From assembly GCA_016195145.1 (NCBI GenBank), contig JACQAF010000115.1, positions 1 through 34,224 of the forward strand: a stretch of 34,224 nucleotides of DNA, written 5' to 3'. A program made the position numbers and the translations under genes. Below are positions 15,155-22,238 of the stretch, one piece after another. Numbering within the stretch: the stretch's first letter is position 1; each line of letters begins with the position of its first letter. The stretch comes from Rhodospirillales bacterium. GTDB lineage: Bacteria > Pseudomonadota > Alphaproteobacteria > CACIAM-22H2. The notes below the pieces were generated by a model, which saw only the letters and a program-made list of their open reading frames with translations, had not been told where the DNA came from and searched no databases.

Positions 15155-16006
15155 TCAGACCCCGAACCTGTCGAGGATGCGCGCGACGTCGCCGACATAA
15201 CTGCCGCCGAACAGGCGGACATGGACCAGCAGCGGGTAGAGGTTGTAGAGATCGCGGCGTTCCTCGAAAAACCCGGCACGGATCGGGCGATGGGCGGCGT
15301 AGCTCTGGAAAAACCGCTCGCCCGCGCTGCCGAACAGGGTGATGAAGGCGAGATCCATCTCCGCGTCGCCGAAATAGATCGCCGGATCGATCAGGCCGAC
15401 GATCCGGCCGCGATGGGCGAGGATGTTGCCGCCCCACAGATCGCCGTGCACCAGCGCCGGCGTCGTTCCGGCGGCGATCAGGCGGTCGAGCCGGCCGCCG
15501 AGCTTTTCAATCCGCGCCATCAGCCGAGCGGGTAATTGCCCGGCGTCGAGCGCCAGGCGCGCCATGGCGATCAGCCGCCGGTCGCGGAAAAACGCCAGCC
15601 ATGTCGGCGCCGGTATATTGGTCTGCGGTAAGCCGCCGATCACTGTGTCGCGCGCAAAGCCGAAGACATCGCCGGCGACGCCATGCAGCCCTGCGATGAT
15701 CTCGCCGAGATGCTCCTCGGCCGACCGGTCGAGCTCGCCGCCATGTTCGATATGGTCCATGACCAGCAGATCGTCAGCGGCGTAACGCACCGCCGGAACC
15801 GGGACCGGCGCGTGCGCCTTGAGCCAGTCGAGCATCCAGCCCTCGATCGCGAGATGGCGGCCGAGCTTGGCGACGAATGCGCCGCCGCCGGCAAGCTCGA
15901 TCCGCCAGGCATCGGCGATGCAGCCGCCGCCGAGCGACGCCGCTGCGGCGACGGGTGCGCCGAGCGCCGATTCGATCCGTGCCCGCGCCGCTGCCGGCAG
16001 GGTCAT
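15155..16006 (-). CDS. Fructosamine/ribulosamine 3-kinase family protein
   Basis: This 283-residue kinase belongs to the fructosamine-3-kinase family. Members phosphorylate the sugar of ketoamine adducts on proteins so that the sugar falls off, repairing glycation. The N-lobe has GGGCIADAWRIELAGG and the ATP-binding Lys in FVAKLG. The C-lobe has the catalytic HGDLWGGN near residue 190 and the metal-binding IDPAIYFGDAEMDLA near 213. Bacterial members that have been tested act mainly on ribulosamines and erythrulosamines. The ATG overlaps the stop of the upstream low-molecular-weight phosphatase gene by four bases, which fits this function: phosphatases of that family have been reported to act on ribulosamine 5-phosphates. 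Sugar preference here is inferred, not visible. Confidence 0.92.
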   Translation of the reverse strand: MTLPAAARARIESALGAPVAAAASLGGGCIADAWRIELAGGGAFVAKLGRHLAIEGWMLDWLKAHAPVPVPAVRYAADDLLVMDHIEHGGELDRSAEEHLGEIIAGLHGVAGDVFGFARDTVIGGLPQTNIPAPTWLAFFRDRRLIAMARLALDAGQLPARLMARIEKLGGRLDRLIAAGTTPALVHGDLWGGNILAHRGRIVGLIDPAIYFGDAEMDLAFITLFGSAGERFFQSYAAHRPIRAGFFEERRDLYNLYPLLVHVRLFGGSYVGDVARILDRFGV

Positions 16007-16515
16007 TCGATCTCGGTCCGCAACGCCGCGAGCAGGCCCGCCGAGGCGGCCTCGATCAGGTCGAGAACATGCTCGAATCCGTTCGGTCCACCGTAATAGG
16101 GATCGGGCACTTCGGCCCGGCCGAGGGCCGGCGCGTAATCGAGCAGCAGGCGTACCTTGCCGCGCGCCGCCGGCGGGGCCATGCGGGAAAGGATTTTCTG
16201 GTGGTCGCGGTCAAGGGCGAGCAACAGATCGAAAGCGGCGAAATCGCCGTCCCGGATGCGTCGCGCTCGCAGCTCCGACAGATCGTAACCGCGGCGCAGG
16301 GCGTGTTGCTGGCTGCGCGGATCGGGCGGTTCGCCGACATGATAATCGTGCGTGCCGCAGGAATCGGCGAGAATCCGGGGCGCGAGGCCGGCCCGTTCGA
16401 CATGGGCGCGGAATACGCCCTCGGCAGTGGGCGAGCGGCAGATATTGCCTGTGCAGACGAACAGCACCGCCCGCTTCGCCTTCGTATTCGCATCTCCCGT
16501 CTTGCCGTCGTTCAC
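16003..16515 (-). CDS. Low-molecular-weight protein-tyrosine-phosphatase family protein
   Basis: This 170-residue phosphatase has the class II phosphatase loop VCTGNICRSP near the N-terminus (nucleophile Cys 21, Arg 27) and the general-acid motif DPYYGG near residue 140, both intact. An extra N-terminal stretch of about 14 polar residues precedes the first strand. Its stop overlaps the start of the fructosamine-kinase gene, so the two are translationally coupled. Because of that pairing I favour ribulosamine-5-phosphate dephosphorylation (protein deglycation) over classical phosphotyrosine signalling, but the sequence alone cannot decide. The ATG at 16515 lies only 14 bases from the divergent CobB start, so promoters for the two directions must lie within each other's coding regions or be very compact. 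Confidence 0.92.
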   Translation of the reverse strand: MNDGKTGDANTKAKRAVLFVCTGNICRSPTAEGVFRAHVERAGLAPRILADSCGTHDYHVGEPPDPRSQQHALRRGYDLSELRARRIRDGDFAAFDLLLALDRDHQKILSRMAPPAARGKVRLLLDYAPALGRAEVPDPYYGGPNGFEHVLDLIEAASAGLLAALRTEIE

Positions 16516-16529
16516 GTTACCATCCCCTT

Positions 16530-17243
16530 ATGCGCGCGCCATCCATCGTTGTCCTGACCGGGGCCGGGATATCCAAGGAATCCGGTCTCGACACCTTCCG
16601 CGATCCCGACGGCATCTGGGCCCGGGTGCGGATCGAGGACGTCGCCACCCCCGAAGCCTTCGCCCGCGATCCGGCGCGGGTCCACGAATTCTACAATGCC
16701 CGTCGTCGCGGTCTCCTCGGCGCCCAGGTCGAACCCAACCCCGCGCACCGGGCGCTCGCCCGGCTCGAAGCCGAATCGCCCGGCGGGGTACTGGTGATCA
16801 CCCAGAACATCGACAACCTGCACGAACGCGCCGGCTCGCGCAATCTGCTCCACATGCATGGCGAGCTGCTGAAATCGCGCTGCGCGCATTGCAAGGCCAT
16901 CGCCGCCTGCACCGACGACCTGACGGTCGCTCTCGCCTGTCCGGCCTGCGGCGCGGCGGGGGGCATGCGTCCGCATGTCGTGTGGTTCGGCGAAATGCCG
17001 CTCGGCCTCGATGCGATCGAGGCGGCGCTCGCCGGCTGCGAGACGTTCATCGCCATCGGCACGTCGGGCAACGTCTACCCGGCGGCGGGGTTTGTCGCCG
17101 ATGCCGCCGTCGCCGGGGCGCGGACGATCGAACTCAACCTCGAGCCCTCGATGGGCCACAGCCTGTTCGCCGAATGCCGCTATGGCCCGGCGGCGACGAT
17201 CGTGCCGGCTTTCATCGACGAGCTGCTGAAGGGCGGACGGTGA
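16530..17243 (+). CDS. cobB: NAD-dependent protein deacylase, sirtuin
   Basis: This 237-residue sirtuin removes acyl groups from lysines using NAD. The NAD-binding GAGIS is at residues 11-15, TFRDPDGIW near 22-30, TQNIDNLHERAG near 90-102 and the catalytic His in HMHGEL near 110. Two CxxC pairs (CAHC and CPAC) bind structural zinc. The segment FYNARRR has the Tyr and Arg, three residues apart, that mark class III sirtuins able to remove succinyl and malonyl groups, as in E. coli CobB. Its ATG at 16530 is 14 bases from the divergent phosphatase start, and its stop overlaps the GTG of the next gene. The deglycation genes next door also repair lysine modifications, which makes the pairing suggestive. 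Confidence 0.94.
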   Translation: MRAPSIVVLTGAGISKESGLDTFRDPDGIWARVRIEDVATPEAFARDPARVHEFYNARRRGLLGAQVEPNPAHRALARLEAESPGGVLVITQNIDNLHERAGSRNLLHMHGELLKSRCAHCKAIAACTDDLTVALACPACGAAGGMRPHVVWFGEMPLGLDAIEAALAGCETFIAIGTSGNVYPAAGFVADAAVAGARTIELNLEPSMGHSLFAECRYGPAATIVPAFIDELLKGGR

Positions 17244-17830
17244 GCGACCCGCTCGACGCGGCGCTCGACGCGGCGCGCGCCTGCACCCTGTGCGCGGCCG
17301 ATCTGCCGCTGGGGCCGCGACCGGTCCTGCTCGTCCGTCCGGCGGCTCGGCTATTGCTGGTCGGCCAGGCGCCGGGCACGCGGGTTCACGAAACCGGCCT
17401 GCCGTTCAACGATCGTAGCGGCGACCGCTTGCGCGAATGGCTGGGGATCGACCGGAGGACCTTCTACGACAATCCGCGCTTCGCCATCATGCCGATGGGG
17501 CTATGCTATCCCGGCCGCGACGCGCGCGGCGGCGACCGGCCGCCGATGAAAATCTGCGCGCCCACCTGGCATCCGCGCCTGCGCCCGTTGCTGTCGGGGG
17601 TCGAACTGACATTGCTCGTGGGAACATACGCACAAGCCTATTACCTCGGTCCTCGCCGGAAGCCGTCGCTGACCGCGACCGTGCGCGCCTGGCGCGATTA
17701 TGCGCCGGCCTTCCTGCCGCTGCCGCACCCATCGTGGCGCAATACCGGATGGCTCAGGCGCAACCCATGGTTCGCGCGCGAGGTGCTGCCCGAGTTGCGC
17801 CGACGGACGGCGGCGCTGCTCGGCGCGTGA
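17240..17830 (+). CDS. Uracil-DNA glycosylase-like family protein
   Basis: This 196-residue protein has the uracil-DNA-glycosylase superfamily fold. Motif 1 is seen as LLLVGQAPGTRVHETGLPF near residue 38, followed by DRSGDRLREWLG. Motif 2 is seen as LPHPSWRNTGWLRRNPWF near the C-terminus. Cys residues near the N-terminus (CTLC) and the later MGLCYPG and KICAPTW could be iron-sulfur ligands, as in family 4/5 enzymes, but the spacing is not classic. Translation starts at a GTG whose bases overlap the cobB stop (GTGA), so the genes are coupled. It converges on the cytidine deaminase gene with an 8-base gap. Assignment to the superfamily is firm; whether it excises uracil or has another role is not known for this subgroup. 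Confidence 0.82.
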   Translation: MSDPLDAALDAARACTLCAADLPLGPRPVLLVRPAARLLLVGQAPGTRVHETGLPFNDRSGDRLREWLGIDRRTFYDNPRFAIMPMGLCYPGRDARGGDRPPMKICAPTWHPRLRPLLSGVELTLLVGTYAQAYYLGPRRKPSLTATVRAWRDYAPAFLPLPHPSWRNTGWLRRNPWFAREVLPELRRRTAALLGA

Positions 17831-17838
17831 GAGGCGTC

Positions 17839-18264
17839 TCAGGTCTTGCGCAGATATTTGTTGGGCAACAGGTCGGCGACCGGCACGCGGGCGACGCCGT
17901 CCTCGGTCGGCACGATCACCGTACAGCCGCGCGCGAAATCGGCCAGCATCTCGCGGCAGATGCCGCAGGGCGAGACGATCTGGATGTCGCGGTTGGCCTC
18001 GCGCGGGCGCGGATGGCGGACCGAGACGATGCATTCGATGTCGCGGTCGCCCTCGGCCAGCGCCTTGCCGATCGCCACCGCCTCGGCGCAGACCGAGGCG
18101 CGGCCGACATAGGTATCGAGATGAACGGCGGTATAGACGCGCCCGGTGCGGGTGCGCACGGCGGCGCCGATATGATGGCGGTTCTCGGCATAGAGGCGGG
18201 TGATGGTGTCGCGCGCCGCGGCGATCAGGGTGCGGTCTTCGGTCGTCGGTTCGTAGGGTTTCAT
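17839..18264 (-). CDS. Cytidine deaminase
   Basis: This 141-residue zinc enzyme converts cytidine or deoxycytidine to uridine or deoxyuridine in pyrimidine salvage. The zinc site is complete: VCAEAVAIGKAL (Cys 59, catalytic Glu 61) and PCGICREML near residue 95. This CAE...PCxxC pattern is that of the short homotetrameric deaminases. The open frame extends upstream to 18399, but similarity begins at MKPYEPTTEDR, so the ATG at 18264 is used. It lies 14 bases after the metallopeptidase gene on the same strand and probably shares its transcript. A blasticidin-S-deaminase-like specificity is a less likely alternative. Confidence 0.88.
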   Translation of the reverse strand: MKPYEPTTEDRTLIAAARDTITRLYAENRHHIGAAVRTRTGRVYTAVHLDTYVGRASVCAEAVAIGKALAEGDRDIECIVSVRHPRPREANRDIQIVSPCGICREMLADFARGCTVIVPTEDGVARVPVADLLPNKYLRKT

Positions 18265-18278
18265 CGGTGCTGGGTTTC

Positions 18279-18707
18279 TCAGTCCTCGGTTCGGGCTTCG
18301 ATCGCTTCCATGTCGTCGTCCGACAGGCCGAAATGATGCCCGATCTCGTGGATCAGGACATGGCGGACGACATGCGCCAGATCCTCGCCGGTTTCGCACC
18401 AGTAGTCGAGGATCGGCCGGCGATAGAGGAAGATCATGTCGGGGCCGTGCGGCACGTCGTGGATGCCCTTGCGGGCGAGGTCAACGCCGCGATAGAGGCC
18501 GAGCAGATCGAACGGGCCGTGGAGGCCCATTTCGCGCTCGGTCTCCTCGTCGCAGAAATCCTCGACCCGGAAGACGACGTTGCCCACATGCTGGCGCAGC
18601 TCCGCCGGGATGGTGGCGAACGCCGCCTCGGCCATCGCCTCGATATCGGCGAGGGTGGGCGGGGTCCGGCCGGAAGTGGGCGCCCGTGTCTTGTTCATGC
18701 GGACCAA
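18279..18707 (-). CDS. Metallopeptidase family protein (minimal zincin)
   Basis: This 142-residue protein is a small zincin-like metallopeptidase. The zinc-binding HEIGHHFGLSDDDM lies near the C-terminus and is preceded by the family's GPDMIFLYRRPILDYW and DLAHVVRHVLIHE. It has no signal peptide or membrane segment. The start is uncertain: an ATG at 18707 (MVRMNKT) and one at 18698 (MNKTRAP) are both possible. It sits upstream of the cytidine deaminase gene and is divergent from the pterin dehydratase. Proteolytic activity has been described for some small proteins of this kind, but no substrate is known, and the neighbours do not suggest one. Confidence 0.85.
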   Translation of the reverse strand: MVRMNKTRAPTSGRTPPTLADIEAMAEAAFATIPAELRQHVGNVVFRVEDFCDEETEREMGLHGPFDLLGLYRGVDLARKGIHDVPHGPDMIFLYRRPILDYWCETGEDLAHVVRHVLIHEIGHHFGLSDDDMEAIEARTED

Positions 18708-18782
18708 ATTATCCCGGCTTGAACCGTCGGGGAAGGCGGTTCACCCTTGGGGCCGGCTTTTCGGGACAGGAGGCAGCGAACG

Positions 18783-19070
18783 ATGGTCGAAAAACTGGCA
18801 GGGGCGGCGCGCGCCCAGGCGCTCGCCAAGCTCAGCGGCTGGGCTGAAATCGCCGGGCGCGACGCCATCCGCAAGGAATTCAAGTTCAAGGACTTCAACG
18901 CCGCCTTCGGCTTCATGGGCCGGGTGGCGCTGATGGCCGAGAAAATGGACCACCATCCGGAATGGTCGAACGTCTACAACCGGGTCGATGTCACGCTGTC
19001 GACCCACGATGCCGGCGGCCTGTCGGAACGCGACATCCAGCTCGCCGTCTTCATCGATTCGCTCGCATAA
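18783..19070 (+). CDS. phhB: 4a-hydroxytetrahydrobiopterin dehydratase
   Basis: This 95-residue pterin-4a-carbinolamine dehydratase regenerates the reduced pterin cofactor after aromatic amino-acid hydroxylation. The active-site block EKMDHHPEWSNVYNRVDV near residues 55-72 is intact, followed by LSTHDAGGLSERDIQLA. The length is normal. The open frame extends to 18747, but AGGAGG lies about ten bases before the ATG at 18783, which fixes the start. No phenylalanine hydroxylase gene is inside the window, so the partner is elsewhere or the enzyme serves another role. It is divergent from the metallopeptidase gene and converges on the SDR gene with a 10-base gap. Confidence 0.93.
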   Translation: MVEKLAGAARAQALAKLSGWAEIAGRDAIRKEFKFKDFNAAFGFMGRVALMAEKMDHHPEWSNVYNRVDVTLSTHDAGGLSERDIQLAVFIDSLA

Positions 19071-19080
19071 CGGACCGGCC

Positions 19081-19842
19081 CTATTTCGGCTGCATGCGGA
19101 TCGCGCCGTCGAGGCGGATCACTTCGCCGTTGAGCATCACGTTGTCGATGATGTGGAGAACGAGACTCGCATATTCCTCGGGCTTGCCGAAGCGGGCCGG
19201 GAAGGGAACGCTGGCGGCGAGGCTGTCCTGGACCTGTTGGGGCATGCCGAGCAGCAGCGGCGTGGCGAACAGGCCCGGCGCCACGGCCAGCACGCGGATG
19301 CCGGCACGGGCGAATTCGCGCGCCGCCGGCATGACCAGGGAGACGATCCCGCCTTTCGAGGCGGCATAGGCGGCCTGGCCGATCTGTCCCTCATAGGCGG
19401 CGACTGAGGCGGTGGAAACGATCACCCCGCGCTCGCCATCGGTCAGCGCCTCGAGCTTGCCCATGTCGGCGGCGCAAAGCCGCATCATGTTGAAGCTGCC
19501 GATCAGGTTGATGTTGATCACCCGCGCGAAATCGGCGAGCGGCATCGGCCCTTCCTTGCCGACGATGCGCGCGGCCGGCCCGATGCCGGCGCAATTGATC
19601 AGGATGCGCGACGGGCCATGCTTGGCGCGCGCCTCGGTCACTGCTGCTTCGCCGCTCGCCGCATCGGCAACGTCGCACTTGACGGCGAGGCCGCCGATTT
19701 CCTTGGCGATCTTGGTTGCGCCGTCGATATTGACGTCGAGCACCGCGACCTTGGCGCCGGCCGTCGCCAGCGCGCGCGCCGTGGCCGCGCCGAGGCCCGA
19801 TCCGCCGCCGGTGACGATCGCCGCATGACCCTTGACCTGCAT
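19081..19842 (-). CDS. SDR family 3-hydroxyacyl-CoA dehydrogenase (HSD17B10-like)
   Basis: This 253-residue short-chain dehydrogenase resembles the type II 3-hydroxyacyl-CoA dehydrogenase/HSD10 branch, which oxidises 2-methyl-3-hydroxybutyryl-CoA and related thioesters with NAD. The cofactor motif TGGGSGLGAATA is at residues 12-23, with VLDVN giving NAD preference and INCAGIG near 83. The catalytic Ser is in STASVAAYEGQIGQAAY and the YAASKGG motif is near 158. The insert GKEGPMPLADFARVININLIG and the ending LNGEVIRLDGAIRMQPK are characteristic of this branch. It is alone on its strand, convergent with phhB and divergent from the DUF3429 gene. A role in branched-chain amino-acid or fatty-acid breakdown is likely from family knowledge. 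Confidence 0.88.
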   Translation of the reverse strand: MQVKGHAAIVTGGGSGLGAATARALATAGAKVAVLDVNIDGATKIAKEIGGLAVKCDVADAASGEAAVTEARAKHGPSRILINCAGIGPAARIVGKEGPMPLADFARVININLIGSFNMMRLCAADMGKLEALTDGERGVIVSTASVAAYEGQIGQAAYAASKGGIVSLVMPAAREFARAGIRVLAVAPGLFATPLLLGMPQQVQDSLAASVPFPARFGKPEEYASLVLHIIDNVMLNGEVIRLDGAIRMQPK

Positions 19843-19942
19843 GACATTTCCTCATTCTTCGTGAGACATTGACGGCCGACCCGGCCGTCGCGGGGTTGTC
19901 TTATCAGACGCCGCCGGTCTTTCGCCAGTCTCGAGGTGGCCC

Positions 19943-20371
19943 ATGCTGACCGATATCCCTCGCGCCGCATTGTGGTCCGGCTTCGCCGGGCTTGCGCCGC
20001 TTGCCGCCGGTGCGGCCGGGTTGTGGCTCTTGCCCGACCTGCACGCCGCCTTTGCCCTTTACGCGATGATGGCCTATGCGGCGGTCATGCTCGCGTTTCT
20101 TGGCGCGGTGCATTTGGGCGTCGCGCTTGTTCCCGGCGGCGGCGGCCGGCCGGGATGGAGCGTCGCGCCGGCCCTGATCGGCTGGGTGGCGCAGATGATC
20201 CTGCCGGTGCCGGGGCTGATTCTGCTGATCGTCGGCTTCTGGGCGAGCTTTATGGTCGATGCGCGCGCCGTCCGGGCAGGAACGCTGCCGGTCTGGTACG
20301 GACGTTTACGCCGGCCGCTAGCGGCGCTCGCCGTCCTGTTTCTTGGTCTCGCGCTGTTCGCGGTCTGGTAA
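19943..20371 (+). CDS. DUF3429 family membrane protein
   Basis: This 142-residue inner-membrane protein of unknown function fits the DUF3429 family. Four or five hydrophobic helices are visible, including ALWSGFAGLAPLAAGAAGLW, MAYAAVMLAFLGAVHLGVAL and MILPVPGLILLIVGFWASF. The LAFLGAVHLGVAL and LPVWYGRLRRPLAALAVL segments are the recognisable parts. Its 3' end overlaps the end of the convergent transporter gene by 54 bases. The sequence gives no hint of a substrate or partner. Confidence 0.8.
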   Translation: MLTDIPRAALWSGFAGLAPLAAGAAGLWLLPDLHAAFALYAMMAYAAVMLAFLGAVHLGVALVPGGGGRPGWSVAPALIGWVAQMILPVPGLILLIVGFWASFMVDARAVRAGTLPVWYGRLRRPLAALAVLFLGLALFAVW

Positions 20372-21292
20372 CGCGGGCAAATCGTCGGCGTCGCGCCGGA
20401 GCTGCGCCTCGCGGCGGGCGATGTAAAACGCGCTGGCGATGATGATCGCGGCGCCCAGCAGGGTCCAGCGGTTCGGCAACTCGGCGAACAGCATGAAACC
20501 GAACAGGGCGGCGAACAGCAGCCGGGCATAATCCATCGGGTCGACAGCCGTCGCCTCGGCGATACGATAAGCGCGAATGGTGCAATACTGGGCGACCGAT
20601 CCAGCCGCGCCGAGCAGCGCGAGAGCGAGGAACTCAATCGGGCTCGGCGGGCGCCACACCCACAATGCCGGGCCGACCGCCAGGATCGAGCTGAAGACGC
20701 CGAAATAGAAGATGATCGCTCCGGGCTGTTCGGTCTCGGCGAGCTTCTTGATGGTGACGCCGACGACGGCGACGAAAAAGGCGCTGACGATTGCCGCGCC
20801 GGCGGCGATCTCGAACGTGCCGGCCCCCGGCCGGGCCATGACGAGAACGCCGATAAAACCGACGGCGGTGGCCGTCCAGCGCCGCCAGCGCACGGCCTCG
20901 GCGAGGAACAGGACGGCGAGCGGGACCATGAATAGCGGCCGGGTGAAGCTGAGGGCGGTGGCGTCGGCGAGCGGCAGATGGGTGAGGGCGTAGAAGCTGA
21001 GCGCCATCGCCGCATAGCCGGCGGCGCTGCGGCCGAGATGTCCGCCGATCCGCTTGGTGTAGAAGGCCCGCCGTCCGTTGCGCAACAGGAACGGCAGGAT
21101 GGCGAGGCCGCCGAAGATGCAACGGAAAAACGCGATCTGGAAGGCGTGCAGCCCCTCGCCGCCCGCGTAGCCCTGGCCGAGCGCCTTGATCGTCGCCTCC
21201 ATGGCCGAAAACACGCCGGTTGCGAGCAGCATCCACAAACTGCCGCGCACATTGGGCGGCAAGGCGTGGAGCGCCGCGAGGGCCGGGCGCAT
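20318..21292 (-). CDS. DMT family transporter (EamA), third gene of a tandem trio
   Basis: This 324-residue inner-membrane protein belongs to the drug/metabolite transporter superfamily, with ten hydrophobic helices in two EamA repeats. Segments such as GSLWMLLATGVFSAMEATIKAL and AFQIAFFRCIFGGLAILPFLL begin the first repeat. The loop HLPLADATALSFTRPLFMVPLAVLFLAE is the typical conserved one. The open frame runs up to 21373, but the paralogues align from MRPALAALHALPPNVRGSLW, so the ATG at 21292 is used. It lies 4 bases after the second transporter gene, in the same operon. Its C-terminal end is charged and overlaps the convergent DUF3429 gene. The substrate is unknown; amines, amino acids and nucleobases are all known for the superfamily. 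Confidence 0.88.
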   Translation of the reverse strand: MRPALAALHALPPNVRGSLWMLLATGVFSAMEATIKALGQGYAGGEGLHAFQIAFFRCIFGGLAILPFLLRNGRRAFYTKRIGGHLGRSAAGYAAMALSFYALTHLPLADATALSFTRPLFMVPLAVLFLAEAVRWRRWTATAVGFIGVLVMARPGAGTFEIAAGAAIVSAFFVAVVGVTIKKLAETEQPGAIIFYFGVFSSILAVGPALWVWRPPSPIEFLALALLGAAGSVAQYCTIRAYRIAEATAVDPMDYARLLFAALFGFMLFAELPNRWTLLGAAIIIASAFYIARREAQLRRDADDLPALPDREQRETKKQDGERR

Positions 21293-21296
21293 CGCC

Positions 21297-22238
21297 TCAG
21301 ACCTCGGCCGTCGGCGGGGCCGGCGCGCGGGCCAGCCGCGCCTCGCGGTTGGCGATGTAGATCGTGCTGGCAATCAGGATCATCGCCCCCAGCAAAGACC
21401 ACCAATCGGGCACATCGGCAAACAGAAAATATCCGTAGCCGATGGCGAATAGCAGCCGCGCCGAATCGAACGGCGCGACGGCCGTCGTCTCGCCGGCGCG
21501 ATAGGCGCGCAGCGTGCAGGCTTGTCCGGCGACCGCGAGAAGGCCGACCAGAACCAGCAGAACGAGCGCGCCGGCAGTCGGGGTCCGCCAGACAAACGCC
21601 GCCGGAACGAGGGAGACAAGCGTGGTGACCGCGCCGAAATAGAACAGGATGGTGGCGGTGCGTTCGGTCGCCGACAGCTTCTTCGCCAGAACCGCGACGT
21701 CGGCGATCAGGAACGAGCCGAGCAACCCGACCAGGGCCGCGAGGCCGAAGGCGTCGCCGCCGGGGCGGACCACGATCAGGATGCCGATGAAGCCGACGAC
21801 CGTCGCCAGCCAGCGCCGCCAGCGCACTGGCTCGCCGAGAAAGAACACCGCCAGCAGGATGAGGAATAGCGGCTTGGTGAACGAGATCGCGGTCGCCTCG
21901 GCAAGCGGCAGATGGGTGACCGAATAGAAGCCGCAGAACATGCCGGCGACGCCAACCACGGCGCGGGCGAGATGCAGCCACAGCCGGCCGGTCAGGACCG
22001 GCGCCGCGCGATGGCCGATGACGAACGGCACGACGGCGAGAAAGCCGACGGCGCAACGGAAGAACGCGATCTGGAAAACATCGAGCTCCGCGCCCAGCGT
22101 TTTGACGATCGCGCCCTGTTGCGAGAACAGCAGGCTGCCCAGCACCATCCACGCCGCCCCGCGCAGATTTCCGGGCAGGCCGTTCCAGCGCCGTTTGAGC
22201 CGCGCCAGCCGGCCCGGCGAGGCATCAATCATCGCCAA
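21297..22238 (-). CDS. DMT family transporter (EamA), second gene of a tandem trio
   Basis: This 313-residue protein is a ten-helix EamA-repeat transporter closely resembling its two neighbours. It shares GNLRGAAWMVLGSLLFSQQGAIVK with their openings, DVFQIAFFRC with the third gene, and the loop HLPLAEATAISFTKPLFLILL. Its start overlaps the end of the first transporter gene by 14 bases and its stop lies 4 bases before the third, which shows one transcript and coupled translation. It is more similar to the third gene than to the first by eye, suggesting successive duplications. The substrate is unknown. Confidence 0.9.
   Translation of the reverse strand: MAMIDASPGRLARLKRRWNGLPGNLRGAAWMVLGSLLFSQQGAIVKTLGAELDVFQIAFFRCAVGFLAVVPFVIGHRAAPVLTGRLWLHLARAVVGVAGMFCGFYSVTHLPLAEATAISFTKPLFLILLAVFFLGEPVRWRRWLATVVGFIGILIVVRPGGDAFGLAALVGLLGSFLIADVAVLAKKLSATERTATILFYFGAVTTLVSLVPAAFVWRTPTAGALVLLVLVGLLAVAGQACTLRAYRAGETTAVAPFDSARLLFAIGYGYFLFADVPDWWSLLGAMILIASTIYIANREARLARAPAPPTAEV

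Noticed and set aside
20074..22152. 692-codon open frame on the minus strand
   Set aside because: It overlaps two DMT transporters in another frame and is a Ser/Arg/Pro-rich shadow with no recognisable domain.
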